Shown: positions 6,016 through 8,943 of the stretch, one piece after another
Position numbering within the stretch: the first letter of the stretch is position 1
Layout of the letters: every line of letters starts with the position of its first letter
Origin: an uncultured Anaplasmataceae bacterium
Lineage (GTDB): Bacteria > Pseudomonadota > Alphaproteobacteria > Rickettsiales > CAIPFW01
Reading direction: 5' to 3'
NCBI GenBank assembly: GCA_903864455.1
Contig: CAIPFW010000014.1
Location: 1-8,943, forward strand
Length of the DNA: 8,943 bases
The notes under the pieces: generated by a model
The model's input: only the letters and a program-made list of their open reading frames with translations
Told to the model about the DNA's origin: nothing
Database searches by the model: none
Translations under genes and position numbers: made by a program

Positions 6016-6375
6016 ATGGAAAAAAGCATCAAAGGTCAGGTTTCTGAAGTGGAAAATATTATTCAATCTATCATCTCAAGATTTGACATCGTTGATAGAA
6101 ATGATAATCATAAAAAACCATCAATGTATAATTTATGGATGATACACGATGCAAAGGTAAAGAAAGAAAATATTACGGAGATGTTTAAAAAACTTTCTGA
6201 AAATAATTTTTGTAAAGAGTCTGAAGTCGAGAGATTGCATGATGAATTAACTCGAATGCAAAAAGTTCGACTGGCAGTTCTTCCAAAAAATTGCGTAGAT
6301 TCTGTGATTTGTGATTTAAGACAAATTATTCAAAGTTGTGACTTCGAATTCGTGTTGAACGAATACGTGGAATAA
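6016..6375 (+). CDS. Divergent ClpS-like adaptor for ClpA
   Basis: A 119-residue protein ending 37 bp before clpA, the standard place of clpS. ClpS binds the ClpA N-domain and hands over N-degron substrates. Hand alignment to E. coli ClpS gives KKPSMYNLWMIHD (residues 33-45) against KPPSMYKVILVND, and residues 88-116 follow the hydrophobic pattern of the ClpS C-terminal half (VF...V..V......LL). The first 30 residues correspond to the flexible ClpS N-terminal extension. The ligand-pocket residues are not kept: N34, D35, D36 read H44, D45, A46, and the region around H66 has no aligned His (T79 in my alignment, with H75 nearby). So it may bind ClpA but recognise N-termini differently or not at all. 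Weak purine-rich AAGAGAAAG precedes the ATG. The family call rests on one motif, pattern and position; a search could overturn it. Confidence 0.6.
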   Translation: MEKSIKGQVSEVENIIQSIISRFDIVDRNDNHKKPSMYNLWMIHDAKVKKENITEMFKKLSENNFCKESEVERLHDELTRMQKVRLAVLPKNCVDSVICDLRQIIQSCDFEFVLNEYVE

Positions 6376-6412
6376 TTTTGATAAAAAATTCTTGAAGTAA
6401 AGAGTAAAAAAT

Positions 6413-8737
6413 ATGATTCTTTCTAAAAACTTGCAGGATGTTTTTTATCAAGCGATTTTGTTTGCGATAAATCAGCTTAATCATCAATATCTGACTCCGG
6501 AGCATGTATTATTTTGTGCGTTGGATGATAAATCGATGAATGATTTATTCGTTTCGCAAAATATAGATCTAAAGCAACTAAGAAATCAGCTTTATCATCA
6601 TTTGCAACATAGATTGGAGGATTTGACCAGTAAAAATACTGAAAAATCTTATAGTTTGAAATTTACAAACAATCTCACAAATCTTTTAGAGAAGGCAATA
6701 GTTCATTCTTATGATGCACGGAGATTGTCCATAAATTTATACGATTTTCTGATTGAAATGATGACTGATCAAGAATCATTTGGTGGTTTTTTTCTCAAAA
6801 ATCTCAATCTTGATGTGATGGATGTGATCAAGCATTCGCAATTTTCTCGTGATGCCGATGAACAGAAGTCAGCAATCAAAAGGCAATTTTTTACACCTTC
6901 AAACCCTCAGGCAGAAGGGTTGTATGATTTTCTGACGAGCGATTCTTTTGAAAACAAAGAAAAGAAGAATAGTTTCTTAAATCAATTTTGCGCGAATTTT
7001 AATCAAAAAGCTTCGATGAATAAAATCGACCCAGTTTTTGCCAGAGAAAAAGAATTGAAGATTATCATTCAATCATTGTGTTGTAGAAGAAAAGGGAATG
7101 GTCTTTTGGTTGGAGATAGTGGCGTTGGTAAAACTGCAATTATTGAATATTTAGCGCAAAAAATTGTAAATGGTGATTCTGATATTCCAAAAAAATTTAA
7201 AAACGCAATTGTTTATTCGTTAGATTTGAACGGATTAATTTCTGGTACGAGATATCGTGGTGATTTGGAAGAAAGATTAAAAAATCTGATGAATGAAATC
7301 GAATCATCGAAGCATACAATTATTCTTTTTATTGACGAAATTCATACCGTAATTGGAACTGGTTCAACAAATAATGGAACTTTAGATATTGGGAATATTT
7401 TAAAGCCGTATCTTGCACGTGGGTTGATTTATTGTATTGGTGCGACTACAAGAAAAGAATTTACTCAATTTTTAAGTAAGGACAAAGCCTTTTTAAGAAG
7501 ATTCCAAATTATTTATATTGATGAGCCAAACGAAGAAGATGCGAAAAAAATGATAAAAGGAATTATAAAGCATTATGAAAATTATCATAATGTTCTTTAT
7601 AGTGACAATGCGATTCAATCAGCAATTAAGCTTTCAAAAAGATACATCGCTGAGCGTCAATTGCCAGATGTGGCTTTAGATGTGATTGATTTTGCTGGGT
7701 CTACAATGAGCATTGAGAGAGAATGCAATCAATCAAAAAATTCTGTAATAAGCAAAAAAGAGATTGAAAATGTAATATCTTCAATTACAGGCATTCCAAG
7801 TTTGAGAATTAGCGGAGCGGAAGCGAAAAAAGTTCTGAATTTGGAAAAAGAACTTAAAAATATCATTATTGGTCAGGATGAAGCCGTGAGAATGGTTTGC
7901 ACTTCAATTTTGGTGAGCAAGAGCGGTTTAGGAAACAATGAAGAAAAAAATAAACCGATTTCGTCTTATATTTTCTATGGTCCTACAGGCGTTGGAAAAA
8001 CTGAAATGGCGGTTCAATTGGCGAAATTGATGGATATGAACATGGTTCGAATTGACATGTCTGAATATTCTGAGCAACATTCCGTGTCGAAATTGTTTGG
8101 TTCGCCTCCCGGATATGTCGGATTCGAGCAAAGTGGAGTTCTAACAGAACAAGTTCATAAAAATCCATATTCCGTGATTTTATTTGATGAAATTGAAAAA
8201 TCGCATCACTCAATTCATAATACACTCCTTCAGATTCTTGATTATGGGAAAATGACCGATAATTTTGGTAGAAATATTAATTTCTCTAACACGATTATCA
8301 TTTGCACTACAAATACGGGGTCGTCATCTATGGATAAAATTACCCCAGGATTTGGAAATCTCAATAATAATGAAATTATTGATAAAGAATTGGAAGAGAT
8401 ATTTTCTCCGGAATTTAGAAATAGATTTTCTGCAATCATTCGATTTAATCATCTTAATGAGAATACAATTTTTAAAATTATCGATAAAGAGATGGAAATT
8501 ATTCGATCTTCTTTTAAGAAAAAGAGAATTGATTTTGAAATTGATAATTCGGTGAACGCATTTGTTTTAAAAAATGGTTACAATAAATCTATGGGTGCAA
8601 GACCGATTGAGCGTTTTATCAATGAAAAAATAAAAATTAAACTTGCAAATCTTTTCTTGGAAAATGAAATCAACAAAACTGCAAATAATGAAAAAATCTC
8701 TATTCATATCAAGGATGATGAGATCGTTGTGAATTAA
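6413..8737 (+). CDS. clpA: ATP-dependent Clp protease ATP-binding subunit ClpA
   Basis: ClpA is the hexameric AAA+ unfoldase that feeds substrates to the ClpP peptidase in the cytoplasm. The 774 residues (E. coli 758) comprise a double Clp_N domain (about 1-145), a linker, AAA1 and AAA2. AAA1 has Walker A GDSGVGKT (234-241), pore loop GTRYRGDLEER, Walker B D308/E309 and the arginine-finger segment FLRRF. AAA2 has Walker A GPTGVGKT (523-530), pore loop GYVG, Walker B D592/E593, arginine finger SPEFRNR and sensor 2 MGARP. The ClpB/ClpC middle coiled coil is absent, which makes it ClpA. The ClpP-docking loop reads PGF (645-647) where E. coli has IGL, the Ile replaced by Pro. It ends in tandem stops TAA TAG. 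It is in an apparent operon with the ClpS-like gene; clpP is not in the window. Confidence 0.96.
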   Translation: MILSKNLQDVFYQAILFAINQLNHQYLTPEHVLFCALDDKSMNDLFVSQNIDLKQLRNQLYHHLQHRLEDLTSKNTEKSYSLKFTNNLTNLLEKAIVHSYDARRLSINLYDFLIEMMTDQESFGGFFLKNLNLDVMDVIKHSQFSRDADEQKSAIKRQFFTPSNPQAEGLYDFLTSDSFENKEKKNSFLNQFCANFNQKASMNKIDPVFAREKELKIIIQSLCCRRKGNGLLVGDSGVGKTAIIEYLAQKIVNGDSDIPKKFKNAIVYSLDLNGLISGTRYRGDLEERLKNLMNEIESSKHTIILFIDEIHTVIGTGSTNNGTLDIGNILKPYLARGLIYCIGATTRKEFTQFLSKDKAFLRRFQIIYIDEPNEEDAKKMIKGIIKHYENYHNVLYSDNAIQSAIKLSKRYIAERQLPDVALDVIDFAGSTMSIERECNQSKNSVISKKEIENVISSITGIPSLRISGAEAKKVLNLEKELKNIIIGQDEAVRMVCTSILVSKSGLGNNEEKNKPISSYIFYGPTGVGKTEMAVQLAKLMDMNMVRIDMSEYSEQHSVSKLFGSPPGYVGFEQSGVLTEQVHKNPYSVILFDEIEKSHHSIHNTLLQILDYGKMTDNFGRNINFSNTIIICTTNTGSSSMDKITPGFGNLNNNEIIDKELEEIFSPEFRNRFSAIIRFNHLNENTIFKIIDKEMEIIRSSFKKKRIDFEIDNSVNAFVLKNGYNKSMGARPIERFINEKIKIKLANLFLENEINKTANNEKISIHIKDDEIVVN

Positions 8738-8740
8738 TAG

Positions 8741-8943
8741 ATCGGTAAAAGAGATAATTTTCTTTTTTTGTTTAAGGGGAAATGCAATGGGTTTGATATA
8801 AACCGAAGGAGAATTAAAGTTGAACACGTCTTTAAAGATATGAAAATATTTAAATATTTAAAAGATAGATGTCGGAATTTCATAGAAGATACATTTAATA
8901 AGAGATTTTCGGTAATAGCTGGTTTAGTGAATCTCAAGAATTC
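8741..8943 (+). pseudogene. C-terminal part of a DDE transposase (IS5/DDE_Tnp_4-like), truncated at its 5' end
   Basis: The frame is open from the codon after the clpA tandem stop to the window edge. Its translation contains RRRIKVEHVFKDMKIFKYL, then RCRNF, then FNKRFSVIAGLVNLK. This is the C-terminal signature of IS5-like DDE transposases, where the Glu of VEH (8822-8824) is the third catalytic acid, followed by the basic K-x-F-R/K-x-L helix and the RF..IAGL.N end. The N-terminal domain and both catalytic Asp are missing, because clpA ends immediately upstream. The first 20 or so codons (about 8741-8800) look degraded or unrelated. It is therefore a remnant, not an active element. The 3' end and any terminal repeat lie outside the window. 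An internal ATG at 8840 exists but would exclude the catalytic Glu. Confidence 0.62.

Noticed and set aside
8820..8843. Tiny 7-codon leader (TTG start, AAGGAG 8 nt upstream) overlapping an ATG at 8840 by ATGA, suggesting translational coupling.
   Set aside because: The same bases encode the RRRIKVEH part of the transposase-like frame, which explains the purine-rich AAGGAG as Arg codons.

Overview
The window is AT-rich DNA (roughly 30% GC by eye) that looks like an alphaproteobacterium with a reduced genome, probably an intracellular symbiont of the Rickettsiales/Holosporales kind. Three things point there. IspG is the longer version with an insert that is common in alpha- and betaproteobacteria. 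clpA is preceded by a clpS-like gene, the usual proteobacterial pairing. Core genes that normally sit in operons (nuoE, fabG, ybeY) stand alone. I cannot fix the order or genus from sequence alone.

Layout, left to right. ispG (isoprenoid precursor synthesis) and nth (base-excision repair) are on the plus strand. A 164-bp gap follows, with a weak hairpin and a 24-codon Cys/Gly-rich mini-ORF, then a glutaredoxin-like gene whose fold is split by a large insertion. ybeY (RNA processing) has its own extended -10 promoter. A 232-bp gap carries a long hairpin and leads to a 158-residue protein of unknown function. fabG is on the minus strand, convergent with that gene and divergent from nuoE across a 73-bp gap with promoter-like elements in both directions. 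The right part is a probable two-gene operon, a very divergent clpS-like adaptor and clpA. Directly after clpA lies the C-terminal part of a DDE transposase, which runs off the window.

The genes belong to unrelated core processes: isoprenoids, DNA repair, thiol redox, rRNA maturation, fatty-acid synthesis, respiratory complex I and regulated proteolysis. The only clear functional partnership is ClpS-like/ClpA. A second possible one is the Cys-rich mini-ORF with the split glutaredoxin just after it.

The least ordinary points are the ClpS-like protein that lacks the usual N-degron-binding residues, the mini-ORF, the split glutaredoxin, an altered motif and N-terminal extension in IspG, and the transposase remnant. 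No rRNA, tRNA or CRISPR array was seen.
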